A stretch of DNA of 64,000 bases from Merdivicinus sp050943495 (GTDB lineage Bacteria; Bacillota; Clostridia; Oscillospirales; Ruminococcaceae), in assembly GCA_050943495.1 (NCBI GenBank), contig JBMNPH010000001.1, positions 62,001 through 126,000 on the forward strand, read 5' to 3'. The position numbers and the translations under genes are program-made. Numbering within the stretch: position 1 is the stretch's first letter; the number at the start of each line of letters is the position of its first letter. The notes under the pieces are model-generated. The model did no database searches, had not been told where the DNA came from, and saw only the letters and a list, made by a program, of their open reading frames with translations. Of this stretch, positions 26,314-34,364 are shown in pieces.

Positions 26314-27303
26314 TTATTGCTCAATTTTTTGAGATTCGGTGGTAGCGGGACGTGCAATCGATTCACGCATTTCCGTATCTGCATTGATGTTCTGCATGTT
26401 GTAGTAGTCCATCACACCAAGTTTGCCTTCACGCAGAGCCTGCGCCATCGCACGCGGTACTTCGGCTTCCGCTTCCACAACTTTGGCGCGCATTTCCTGA
26501 ACAGCAGCCTTCATTTCCTGCTCATGAGCAACAGCCATTGCACGGCGTTCCTCTGCTTTTGCCTGCGCAATTCGTTTATCAGCTTCTGCCTGGTCAGTCT
26601 GAAGCTGAGCACCGACGTTGCGTCCAACGTCCACGTCTGCAATATCGATGGAGAGAATTTCAAAAGCGGTTCCGGCATCCAGACCTTTATTCAAAACGGT
26701 TTTAGAAATGGAGTCCGGATTTTCGAGAACTTCCTTGTGCGTTTCAGAGGAACCAACGGTGGTAACGATACCTTCGCCGACACGGGCGATGATGGTCTGT
26801 TCGCCGGCACCACCTACCAGACGGTCAATATTGGCACGGACGGTGACTCGAGCTTTAGCTCGCAGTTCGATACCATTTTTTGCGATTGCAGCAATGACAG
26901 GTGTTTCGATTACTTTCGGGTTAACGCTCATCTGGACCGCTTCCAAGACGTTTCGTCCTGCCAGATCAATCGCAGCAGCACGTTCGAATTCCAGCGGAAT
27001 ATCTGCTCTCTGAGCCGCAATTAGGGCATTGACAACGCGGTCTACATTACCACCTGCCAGATAGTGCGCTTCCAGCTTGTTAATCGGCAGATCAATACCG
27101 GCTTTGGTAGCTTTAATGAGCGGAACCACGATTTTGGAGGGAACAACCCGACGTAGACGCATACCGATCAAAGTCCCGATTCCGATATGCACGTTTGCAG
27201 CCATCGCAGAAATCCACAATGCAACCGGTACAAAGCTGAAGAACAGAGCCAAAACAATCACAATAATAGCAGCAATAATAATTGGTATTAACATTTCTCC
27301 CAT
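26314..27303 (-). CDS. floA: Flotillin-like protein FloA
   Basis: A 329-residue flotillin-like scaffold of functional membrane microdomains. It has an N-terminal membrane hairpin (about residues 4-45, IIIAAIIVIVLALFF and onward), a PHB/SPFH-like core with VVPSKIVVPLIKATKAGIDLPINKLE (two parts), and a C-terminal Ala/Glu-rich coiled coil (QTDQAEADKRIAQAKAEERRA in part). Length and motifs match Bacillus YqfA/FloA. ATG 27303 is preferred since AAAGGAG is 8 nt away; a GTG three codons upstream abuts that site. nfeD lies just upstream, the usual partner. Confidence 0.95.
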   Translation of the reverse strand: MGEMLIPIIIAAIIVIVLALFFSFVPVALWISAMAANVHIGIGTLIGMRLRRVVPSKIVVPLIKATKAGIDLPINKLEAHYLAGGNVDRVVNALIAAQRADIPLEFERAAAIDLAGRNVLEAVQMSVNPKVIETPVIAAIAKNGIELRAKARVTVRANIDRLVGGAGEQTIIARVGEGIVTTVGSSETHKEVLENPDSISKTVLNKGLDAGTAFEILSIDIADVDVGRNVGAQLQTDQAEADKRIAQAKAEERRAMAVAHEQEMKAAVQEMRAKVVEAEAEVPRAMAQALREGKLGVMDYYNMQNINADTEMRESIARPATTESQKIEQ

Positions 27304-27323
27304 AAAAAACACTCCTTTAATAA

Positions 27324-27827
27324 TTATTTGGCAGTTGGTGCAACGACAATACGGTTTCCTTCCACCTCAATAACGGTGACATCCACACCTTTTTCAATAA
27401 ATTCACCGTGGGTAACGACATCCAATCGCACGCCTTCCAGATCCGCACAGCCCGCCGGACGGAGTGGCGTACAAGTTACACCCTGTTTTCCCAGCAGATA
27501 ATCCATGTCCTCTGTGCCGGTGAATCCAGACTCGCGGCTCGTAGATTCCTTCAGAATCAAAGTGCGGGAAAGACGACCTTTGCTTGCGGAATAGAGCACA
27601 ATCGTGAGCATAATGGCCAAAATTACTAAGATGACCAACCCCATCAGCAACCCCTGTTCTACAGTATCCGCAGTAACAATAATACCGGCAATCAGGGATA
27701 CGATTCCTAAAGCACCCGGCACACCGAATCCGGGATTGAACATTTCAAAAATCACCAGAGCAAATCCGATAACAAAGAGAATGATGGACCAGGTTGACAT
27801 ATTGGTAAAAACTTCTAGTATGTCCAT
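27324..27827 (-). CDS. NfeD family membrane protein
   Basis: A 167-residue NfeD-type protein, the customary partner of flotillins. Three or four membrane segments occupy residues 14-90 (WSIILFVIGFALVIFEMF, PGALGIVSLIAGIIV, LLMGLVILVILAIMLTIVL) and a C-terminal OB-fold NfeD domain covers about 105-167 (GKQGVTCTPLRPAG, VDVTVIEVEGNRIVV). It is the short form lacking the ClpP-like protease domain. A consensus promoter lies directly upstream, so nfeD-floA and later genes can be made without the kinase gene. Confidence 0.93.
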   Translation of the reverse strand: MDILEVFTNMSTWSIILFVIGFALVIFEMFNPGFGVPGALGIVSLIAGIIVTADTVEQGLLMGLVILVILAIMLTIVLYSASKGRLSRTLILKESTSRESGFTGTEDMDYLLGKQGVTCTPLRPAGCADLEGVRLDVVTHGEFIEKGVDVTVIEVEGNRIVVAPTAK

Positions 27828-27851
27828 GTTGTTTCCTCCTTTCTTGCCTTT

Positions 27852-27880
27852 ATTATAGCGCAGCTTTTATAAACTGCCAA
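27852..27880 (-). promoter_or_regulatory. SigA-type promoter of the nfeD-floA block
   Basis: Minus-strand TTGGCA (27880-27875), 17-nt spacer, TATAAT (27857-27852), located between the kinase stop and the nfeD start. Confidence 0.78.
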
Positions 27881-27929
27881 CTGATATTTTCTGAACTGTC
27901 GTTTTCGGCCTCTGAAATGACAAAAGTTT

Positions 27930-28784
27930 TTAACGGGGCACGCTTCCCCGGAAGATCGTGCGGTTGTTGACGCTTTCTACTTCAAGGGAGCCGTCATGAT
28001 CGGACATGATTTCACGGCAGATTGCCAATCCCATTCCTTCTCCTTCACTTCCCTTAGTTGTAAAACCAGGTTCAAAGATCTGTTTCCAGAGACTAGCCGG
28101 AATGACCGGCCCATTATTTTCGACCTCAAAATAGTAATGTTTGAGATCCTCATGCAGAGAAATGCGGATATTTCGCTGTCCGGATGGCACCTCTTTTTCC
28201 AGAGCATAGATCGCATTGTCAACCAAATTTCCCAGAATCCGGCAGAATTCCCATGACGGGATGCGCAGTTCGGCAAGAGAGGAAGAGATATCCAGTTCCA
28301 AATGGATTCCACGTTTCCGGCACATATCGCTTTTTGCCTGTAAAATGGCATTAATCGCGGGATGCGCTGTTTTGAGGACACGACTGAGACTTTGAATGTC
28401 TCCGTAAACACGTTCTAGATAAGCATGTGCTTCTTGATATTCTTCTAGTTCAATCAAACTATATACCACCTGAATATGATTTAGAAAATCATGGCGCTGT
28501 GCGCGAATATCCTGATTTAGTTCATTTAGATTCTGTAGACTGTCCTGCAGCATATGAATTTCCATATCAACCTTATTGAGCGGGGCAATTCCCAAAATAG
28601 TGGAAATCCCGCCGATTACAGAGATCAATCCGATGAGAATCAGATAGAAAGTTTCTGCCCGATCCAATGTAATATCGCTGAAGAAATGTGCCAGTAAAAG
28701 CAATGTTAGAATTGCTCCGATTTGCAGCAAATTCAGCGCGATTATAAAAAAGTATGTTTTACGGAATTCGAGTTCCTTTTTCAT
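27930..28784 (-). CDS. Sensor histidine kinase, LytTR-partner type
   Basis: A 284-residue membrane kinase. Two membrane segments occupy about residues 10-33 and 45-67, with only a short loop between them, so it probably senses signals in or near the membrane. A Spo0B-like dimerisation helix carries the phosphoacceptor His98 in QRHDFLNHIQ. The ATPase domain follows with N box GNLVDNAIYAL and G boxes FEPGFTTKGSEGEGMGLAI. It is the first gene of the minus-strand block, and the LytTR regulator encoded 2.1 kb downstream is the likely target. Confidence 0.9.
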   Translation of the reverse strand: MKKELEFRKTYFFIIALNLLQIGAILTLLLLAHFFSDITLDRAETFYLILIGLISVIGGISTILGIAPLNKVDMEIHMLQDSLQNLNELNQDIRAQRHDFLNHIQVVYSLIELEEYQEAHAYLERVYGDIQSLSRVLKTAHPAINAILQAKSDMCRKRGIHLELDISSSLAELRIPSWEFCRILGNLVDNAIYALEKEVPSGQRNIRISLHEDLKHYYFEVENNGPVIPASLWKQIFEPGFTTKGSEGEGMGLAICREIMSDHDGSLEVESVNNRTIFRGSVPR

Positions 28785-28837
28785 AAAAGAAGCCGCCTTA
28801 ATTTCAGAGATTTCGCCGGAAGGGCGATTCTACCTAT

Positions 28838-28866
28838 ATTATACGGCATAGGAGCCTAAAAAACAA
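28838..28866 (-). promoter_or_regulatory. SigA-type promoter of the kinase gene
   Basis: Minus-strand TTGTTT (28866-28861), 17-nt spacer, TATAAT (28843-28838), about 54 nt ahead of the start codon. Confidence 0.72.
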
Positions 28867-28908
28867 CCCTGTTTCCGGTATGCAATGCAGCTGATTTTTG
28901 TAAAACGC

Positions 28909-28938
28909 TTGAAATACGCAAGGTTTTTGATGTATAAT
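28909..28938 (+). promoter_or_regulatory. SigA-type promoter of AraC gene at 28966
   Basis: TTGAAA (28909-28914), 18-nt spacer, TATAAT (28933-28938). Confidence 0.72.
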
Positions 28939-28965
28939 AATAAAAAGCAATATCGGGGGGTGCAT

Positions 28966-29814
28966 ATGTATATGGAACGAAATACCCGCGTTCTGGTGAC
29001 CCCTGCTTCTGACGGAGACATTCCTTTCCTTCAAAATATTGAGGTACGGCTTGCCGGCTATTTTGAAAAGGCAGAGGGACAATATATGGAACAAATAGAC
29101 AGTGACAGTTGTCTGTTATTGTTTTGTATAAATGGCCAGGGGTTTGCAGAGATTGACGGAAGGGTTACGTTGGTTGGAAGTGGTGAAGCGGTTCTAATGC
29201 TTCCGGGGATGCCGCATGTATATGGTGCCAGTGCGGAACATCCATGGAGTCTTCTTTGGGTGAGTTTTCAGGGGAAAATGGTGAATTTTCTTCAGGAAAA
29301 ATTGGAGATTGAAGGCGGCGGAATGATTCTGCGGCAGCATGTTAAGGAGTCACTTCCACTGCTGTTTGGATTGTTGGATATTCTGGCAGAAGGACAGGAT
29401 TTGATGCGTTTGATGGAGGCATCGGCTAGTTTGCAGCTTGCACTATGTCAGATTACCGCAGCCAATTTGTGCCATGGTGCACAAAGACGGCATGTGGAAC
29501 GTGCACGAGATTATCTGCTTGCTCATATTGAGCGGGAAACTTCTTTGGAGGAACTGTCGGCTGCCATTGGGGTATCTAAATTTTATTTGATCCGCATATT
29601 TAAAGCGCATTTTGGAACTTCTCCTATGGAATATCTGCGTGGAATGCGGATGCAGAGGGCCTGCGACCTTTTGATGGAAACTGACCAGCCGGTTCGTGAA
29701 ATTGCAAGGCAGCTATCCTATAGTTCTGCCTATCATTTTGCGCAATGTTTCCGTCAGTATGCGGGATGCAATCCGAGTGTCTTTCGGCGGGCTGTAAAGG
29801 CGCGGAAAAATTGA
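28966..29814 (+). CDS. AraC family transcriptional regulator
   Basis: A 282-residue AraC/XylS regulator. The N-terminal cupin-like sensing domain covers about residues 15-160 (GEAVLMLPGMPHVYGA, HPWSLLWVSFQG), and the C-terminal DNA-binding domain contains two helix-turn-helix units: TSLEELSAAIGVSKFYLIRIFK and PVREIARQLSYSSAYHFAQCFR (each cited in part). The ATG at 28966 is 5 nt from a GGGGGG run; the upstream frame lacks a ribosome site. The sensing domain resembles sugar regulators, but the following genes (ybaK, transporter, ppa) are not sugar genes, so its target is unknown. Confidence 0.88.
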   Translation: MYMERNTRVLVTPASDGDIPFLQNIEVRLAGYFEKAEGQYMEQIDSDSCLLLFCINGQGFAEIDGRVTLVGSGEAVLMLPGMPHVYGASAEHPWSLLWVSFQGKMVNFLQEKLEIEGGGMILRQHVKESLPLLFGLLDILAEGQDLMRLMEASASLQLALCQITAANLCHGAQRRHVERARDYLLAHIERETSLEELSAAIGVSKFYLIRIFKAHFGTSPMEYLRGMRMQRACDLLMETDQPVREIARQLSYSSAYHFAQCFRQYAGCNPSVFRRAVKARKN

Positions 29815-29841
29815 TGGATTCGATAAAGGAAGGATTTTATC

Positions 29842-30324
29842 ATGGCGATTGAACAGGTGCGGGAATATCTGCGCCGATTTGGAAGAGATAAGGATATTTT
29901 GGAATTTCCAGTATCCAGTGCGACAGTAGAATTAGCGGCAAAGGCAGTCGGGGCGGAGGAAGCACGGATTGCCAAAACGATTTCTCTATATGGAGAGGAA
30001 GGAGAGTGTGTGCTGATTCTGGCGGCAGGTGACTGTAAAATCGACAATGCCAAGTACCGTCATACATTTCATCGGAAAGCCAAGATGCTGGCTTTTGAAG
30101 ATGTAGAACCCATGACAGGACATCAGCCTGGTGGAGTATGTCCATTTGCCAATCCGGAAGGATGTACGGTATATCTGGATGAATCCTTGCGGCGGTTTGA
30201 TACGGTGTTTCCGGCATGCGGAAGTGGGAACTCAGCAATTGAACTGACCTGCACAGAACTGGAGATGCTGTCTCATGCGGCTGGATGGGTCGATGTTTGC
30301 CGGGAGAAGGGTGAGACAGTATAA
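29842..30324 (+). CDS. YbaK/EbsC family aminoacyl-tRNA deacylase-like protein
   Basis: A 160-residue protein of the YbaK/ProX fold, which hydrolyses mischarged tRNAs such as Cys-tRNA(Pro) or Ala-tRNA(Pro). It shows the central VLILAAGDCKIDNAKYR with its conserved Lys, and the GHQPGGVCPFANPEGC substrate-site segment, followed by VFPACGSGNSAIELT. AAGGAAGG precedes the ATG. It lies 27 nt after the AraC gene and abuts the transporter gene. The specific tRNA substrate is not deducible. Confidence 0.88.
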   Translation: MAIEQVREYLRRFGRDKDILEFPVSSATVELAAKAVGAEEARIAKTISLYGEEGECVLILAAGDCKIDNAKYRHTFHRKAKMLAFEDVEPMTGHQPGGVCPFANPEGCTVYLDESLRRFDTVFPACGSGNSAIELTCTELEMLSHAAGWVDVCREKGETV

Positions 30325-31431
30325 ATGGGAAAGAGAATACTACGGTTTGTCAAATCAGAACCGGTGTTGGTGATTTCAGGGATTTTGGCGATCCTCTCCA
30401 TGTTTGCTGTTCCGCCGTCATCTAATTATCTGGGATATATCGATTTCCGGACATTGGGAATTCTATTCTGTCTGATGGCAGCAGTTGCGGGATTAACTGG
30501 CGCAGGATTATTTGATGCGATCGCGCGTATGCTTTCGGCGCGTGCGGGAAATTTGCAGAAGCTTTGCTTTCTGTTGATCATCGCTTGTTTCCTTCTGTCC
30601 ATGTTTATTACCAATGATGTAGCTCTGATTACGTTTGTGCCGTTGACACTCTTGCTGCTTGGAAATACAGTAAGTGAACGTGTGCGAATTTTTACAATTG
30701 TGTTGGAGACGATTGCCGCCAATTTGGGCAGCGCCCTGACCCCTTTTGGAAATCCGCAGAATCTATATTTATATTCCCGTTACGGAATGGGAATTGGGGA
30801 ATTTCTTGCGGTAACAGTACCGGTTTGTGTGGGAGGTCTGGTATTGATTGCTGCAGGATTCTGGCTGTCGAGAATTCCCAAACAGCCTGTCCGCATGGAG
30901 AGCGGTGAGGCCGTATTTTCCAAAAGGCAGACGTATTTTTTCGGTGCGATGTTTTTGCTGAGTCTTTTGGCGGTTTTTCGGGTTATCCCATGGTATGCTG
31001 TGTTGGCAATCATTGTAGTTGCGTTGGCCGCAGTCGCTCGTCCGATATTTCGGCGAATTGATTATAGTTTGCTGCTGACCTTCATTTTTTTCTTTATTTT
31101 GGTTGGAAATCTAGGAAATATTGCAGCTGTAGAGGCGATTGTTTCCAGCCTACTGGAGGGAAGAGAATTACTGGTTTCTGCAATTGTCAGTCAGTTTATC
31201 AGTAATGTGCCCGCGGCATTGATGTTGTCCGGCTTTACCGACGATTGGCAGGGATTGCTGGCGGGAACAAATATCGGCGGATTGGGTACCTTGATTGCTT
31301 CGATGGCAAGTCTGATTTCCTTCCGTTTGTATGCGCGCAGTCCGGGAGCAAAATCCGGCAAGTATTTTTTGGTATTCACCGGCTTTAATTTTGTGTTTTT
31401 AGTGATTATGTTGGGAGGAACATTGTTATGA
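30325..31431 (+). CDS. ArsB/SLC13-like anion transporter
   Basis: A 368-residue membrane protein with about ten hydrophobic segments, of the ion transporter superfamily that includes ArsB, CitM and SLC13. Signature-like sequences are FITNDVALITFVPLTLLLL (asparagine-aspartate in the first half) and the mirrored FISNVPAALMLSGF in the second half, plus LGSALTPFGNPQN. The gene begins directly after the ybaK stop and overlaps the pyrophosphatase start, so all three are co-translated. The substrate could be a dicarboxylate, phosphate-like anion or arsenite; sequence does not decide. Confidence 0.78.
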   Translation: MGKRILRFVKSEPVLVISGILAILSMFAVPPSSNYLGYIDFRTLGILFCLMAAVAGLTGAGLFDAIARMLSARAGNLQKLCFLLIIACFLLSMFITNDVALITFVPLTLLLLGNTVSERVRIFTIVLETIAANLGSALTPFGNPQNLYLYSRYGMGIGEFLAVTVPVCVGGLVLIAAGFWLSRIPKQPVRMESGEAVFSKRQTYFFGAMFLLSLLAVFRVIPWYAVLAIIVVALAAVARPIFRRIDYSLLLTFIFFFILVGNLGNIAAVEAIVSSLLEGRELLVSAIVSQFISNVPAALMLSGFTDDWQGLLAGTNIGGLGTLIASMASLISFRLYARSPGAKSGKYFLVFTGFNFVFLVIMLGGTLL

Positions 31432-31994
31432 GCAACATCTGGCACGATATGAATCCAAATCGGATTCATCCCAATGACTTTATCGCAGTCATTGAAATTA
31501 CCAAGGGAAGCAAAAAGAAGTACGAGTTGGACAAGGAAACCGGTTTTATCATTTTGGATCGCATTCTGTATACTTCCACACACTATCCGGCAAATTACGG
31601 ATTGATTCCGCGCACTTATGCGGATGACGGTGACCCGTTGGATGTGCTGGTTCTGTGTTCGGAGGAGTTGGAACCGCTGACATTGGTACGCTGCTATCCG
31701 ATTGGTATGATTAAAATGATCGATAACGGACGGGATGACGAGAAGATAATTGCCATTCCCTTCAATGATCCAACTTATAATGTATATCACGATATCAGCG
31801 AACTTCCGCCTCATATTTTTGATGAGATGACCCATTTCTTTAAAGTCTATAAGGCTTTGGAACATAAGGAAACTGCTGTCGATGAAGTGAAAAATGCAGA
31901 CGAGGCAATTCGGGTTGTATCCAAATGTATCCGGATGTATCAGGAAGGGTTCTGTGGAAAGAATCGCCGTGAAGATGTCGATGTCAAAGAATGA
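31428..31994 (+). CDS. ppa: Family I inorganic pyrophosphatase
   Basis: A 188-residue soluble enzyme hydrolysing pyrophosphate to phosphate, pulling biosynthetic reactions forward. Conserved active-site segments include EITKGSKKKYELDKETG, LDRILYTSTHYPANYGLIP, and the metal triad signature DDGDPLDVLV with DNGRDDEKIIAIP. The length is near the bacterial norm. Its ATG overlaps the transporter stop as ATGA. A strong terminator follows. Confidence 0.95.
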   Translation: MSNIWHDMNPNRIHPNDFIAVIEITKGSKKKYELDKETGFIILDRILYTSTHYPANYGLIPRTYADDGDPLDVLVLCSEELEPLTLVRCYPIGMIKMIDNGRDDEKIIAIPFNDPTYNVYHDISELPPHIFDEMTHFFKVYKALEHKETAVDEVKNADEAIRVVSKCIRMYQEGFCGKNRREDVDVKE

Positions 31995-32005
31995 ACCATA
32001 AAAGT

Positions 32006-32050
32006 AAAAAATCCCGCCGGAAATCCGAGAAGGATCCGGCGGGATTTTTT
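32006..32050 (+). terminator. Intrinsic terminator after ppa
   Basis: AATCCCGCCGGA pairs with TCCGGCGGGATT, followed by TTTT; also placed to end the convergent melA transcript. Confidence 0.92.
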
Positions 32051-32057
32051 GTTTGAA

Positions 32058-33365
32058 TTAGTGATATTCCGGGAGCCAGCCTTTGTGTGCTTCAATCAGA
32101 TCGTCACAGAGCGACTTGATGTCATCGATGGACAGTTCCGAAGCAGTATGAGGATCGAGCATGGCAGCCATATAGATGTATTCTTTTTTCAAGGTTTCAG
32201 CAGCCTGAATGGTCAGCAGCTGTACATTGATGTTGGTGCGGTTGATGGCAGCACATTGTTCCGGCAGATCGCCGACAAAGCAGGGATTCAAACCGTTGCG
32301 GTCTACCATAACCGGAACCTCAACGCAGGCATTCTGCGGAAGATTGGTAATCAGACCGGTGTTCAGCACATTGCCGTGGATACGATACGGAACATCATGC
32401 ATGACTGCATTGATAATATAGGAAGCAAATTCATGCGTTTTCTTATGCTCGATGTGAGAATCCTTCAGGAGACTGTCGCGCATTTCATTCCAGCCATTGA
32501 TCTGGTTGATGCAGCGGCGGGGATATTCATCCAGCGGAATTTTGTACTCATCGATCAGTTCCGGATATTTATCCTTGATGAACCAAGGGGTGTATTCTGA
32601 GCTGTGTTCGCTGGATTCGGTGACATAGTAGCCGAATTCCTTCATCAGTTTCAGACGGACCAAATCCTTGCCTTCTTTGTTGTAGTCCGGAGAGTTGGCA
32701 CGGCGTTTGATTTCCGGATACAGGTCGTTACCCTGGAGATCTTCGATTTTCAGGAGCCAAGCCTGATGGTTAATGCCGGCGATTTCCCAACGGTTATTAT
32801 CGAGATATTCATCCATTTCCAATGTTTTCAGCAGACCTTTTGCACAGCCCTGAACAGAGTGACAGAGGCCAACGGTTTTTACATTGGTATAACGTTGCAT
32901 ATAGCCGGACAGCATTGCCATAGGATTGGTGTAGTTGAGGAACAGGGCATTCGGGCACCAACGTTCGATGTCATCTGCATAAGCTTTCATGACGGGAATG
33001 GTGCGAAGGGTACGGAAAATGCCGCCGATTCCCAGCGTATCGGCAATCGTTTGGCGAAGGCCGTACTTTTTCGGAATTTCAAAGTCCGTGATGGTGCAGG
33101 GATCATAACCGCCGACCTGAATGGCATTGACAACGAAATCAGCGCCGCGGAAGGCAGTTTCGCGATCCAGCGTCTGGGTAATATTTGCTTTTCCGTTTGC
33201 TGTTTTATTGATGTTGGTCAGAATCTGATAGGATTCATCCAAACGTTTCGGGTCGATATCGAAAAGGCAGACATCAAAGGCACCCAGTTCGGGAGTCAAA
33301 ATGCAGTCTCCGATGACATTACGGGCAAAAACGGTGCTGCCCGCGCCGATAAAGGTAATCTTCAC
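32058..33365 (-). CDS. melA: Alpha-galactosidase, glycoside hydrolase family 4
   Basis: A 435-residue NAD+ and Mn2+ dependent GH4 enzyme cleaving alpha-galactosides such as melibiose or raffinose by an oxidation-elimination mechanism. The N-terminal Rossmann motif is ITFIGAGSTVFARN; metal and substrate residues appear in LFLNYTNPMAML, GLCHSVQG (the metal-binding Cys) and EIAGINHQAWL. The length matches MelA. Other GH4 enzymes hydrolyse alpha-glucosides or galacturonides, but CHS and INHQ match the galactosidase group. It is divergent from an AraC regulator that likely controls it. Confidence 0.93.
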   Translation of the reverse strand: MKITFIGAGSTVFARNVIGDCILTPELGAFDVCLFDIDPKRLDESYQILTNINKTANGKANITQTLDRETAFRGADFVVNAIQVGGYDPCTITDFEIPKKYGLRQTIADTLGIGGIFRTLRTIPVMKAYADDIERWCPNALFLNYTNPMAMLSGYMQRYTNVKTVGLCHSVQGCAKGLLKTLEMDEYLDNNRWEIAGINHQAWLLKIEDLQGNDLYPEIKRRANSPDYNKEGKDLVRLKLMKEFGYYVTESSEHSSEYTPWFIKDKYPELIDEYKIPLDEYPRRCINQINGWNEMRDSLLKDSHIEHKKTHEFASYIINAVMHDVPYRIHGNVLNTGLITNLPQNACVEVPVMVDRNGLNPCFVGDLPEQCAAINRTNINVQLLTIQAAETLKKEYIYMAAMLDPHTASELSIDDIKSLCDDLIEAHKGWLPEYH

Positions 33366-33445
33366 AAAAATCTCTCCTTTTTATAAAAGAATCAAGAAAA
33401 TCTGATGACTTTATTATAGCGGATTCTGTAAGGGATTACCAGTGA

Positions 33446-33484
33446 AAAATGTTGCGGAAAATTGGTAAAATGTTGCATTATTGG
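33446..33484 (+). promoter_or_regulatory. Direct repeats in melA-AraC control region
   Basis: AAAATGTTGC occurs at 33446-33455 and again at 33467-33476, each followed by ATTGG (33461-33465 and 33480-33484). The repeats are in phase at 21 bp, two helical turns, the usual geometry for AraC-family sites. The second overlaps the -35 of the regulator's own promoter, suggesting autoregulation as well as melA control. Confidence 0.65.
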
Positions 33485-33501
33485 AAATGGCATGATATAA
33501 T
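33473..33501 (+). promoter_or_regulatory. SigA-type promoter of the melA-linked AraC gene
   Basis: TTGCAT (33473-33478), 17-nt spacer, TATAAT (33496-33501). Transcription would start near 33508, too close to the ATG at 33516 for a ribosome site, which supports the GTG start at 33537. Confidence 0.75.
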
Positions 33502-33536
33502 GAAAATACTGACTCATGTGGAAAAGGGGAATACCG

Positions 33537-34346
33537 GTGGCGGAAATTCAAGTACTTAATACAATGCCCGCGCGGATGGAGGGTGTTTATCTGCATCAGT
33601 GCGGGATGGAACATTGCATACCAGGCCATTCTTTCGGACCTGCCGTGCGGGATCATACCTTGATTCATCTGGTACTGAGCGGCTGCGGAAAATTTTATGT
33701 GGATGGAAAGGTTTATTCCATCACAGCAGGGCAAGGTTTTTTGATTTTGCCGGGGATTGTGACAACCTACACCGCTGACCTAGAAGACCCATGGAGTTAC
33801 TGTTGGGTTGGATTCAGCGGACGGGATGTTCCTGCTATTTTGCAGCAGTGCGGAATTGGAGGACAAATGCCAGTTTTTTCGTTTCCATCTATTGAGGAGA
33901 TGCAGGAGTGTGTTACAGCTTTGCGGGAATGCGTGAAACCGGATGCGAATCCATTCCGGATTACAGCGAGGTTGTTCGATTTTTTTTCACTGCTGTACAG
34001 TACGTCCAGTTCTGCGGCCAAAACGAGGGGAATCCTGGAAGCCGCTGTTGACTATACAGCACGGAACTTTTCTTATCATATTACGGTGGAGGACATGGCC
34101 CATCATCTTGGTGTAGACCGCAGTCATCTTTTTCGCATTTTTAAAAAAGGGATGGGATGTTCTCCCCAGGAATATCTGTTAGATTTTAAACTCAGTCGGG
34201 CGGCTGCCATGCTGCACCAGACCCAATTGAGTGTGACAGAAGTCATGTATTCCTGTGGATTTTCAGACCCGCCGAATTTTTCCCGCCAATTCAAGAAAAA
34301 ATATGGAATGCCACCTGCACGATTTCGTATGTGTGGAACTAAGTGA
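33537..34346 (+). CDS. AraC family regulator, probable melA regulator
   Basis: A 269-residue AraC/XylS protein with an N-terminal cupin sensing domain (IHLVLSGCGKFYVDGKVY in part, GFLILPGIVTTYTAD, PWSYCWVGFSG) and a C-terminal double helix-turn-helix (TVEDMAHHLGVDRSHLFRIFKK and LSVTEVMYSCGFSDPPNFSRQFKKKYG, each cited in part). I chose GTG at 33537 since AAGGGGA lies 6 nt upstream. It is transcribed away from melA, so it is the natural candidate to sense an alpha-galactoside and activate melA, as MelR and RafR do elsewhere. Confidence 0.88.
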   Translation: MAEIQVLNTMPARMEGVYLHQCGMEHCIPGHSFGPAVRDHTLIHLVLSGCGKFYVDGKVYSITAGQGFLILPGIVTTYTADLEDPWSYCWVGFSGRDVPAILQQCGIGGQMPVFSFPSIEEMQECVTALRECVKPDANPFRITARLFDFFSLLYSTSSSAAKTRGILEAAVDYTARNFSYHITVEDMAHHLGVDRSHLFRIFKKGMGCSPQEYLLDFKLSRAAAMLHQTQLSVTEVMYSCGFSDPPNFSRQFKKKYGMPPARFRMCGTK

Positions 34347-34364
34347 ATAGAGGAGAGAGCCATT

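Noticed and set aside
20503..32050. Shared hairpin core (AATCCCGCCGG) after pcrA and ppa as a mobile repeat
   Set aside because: Both are ordinary terminators; the similarity is short and explained by stem stability, not by a repeat family.
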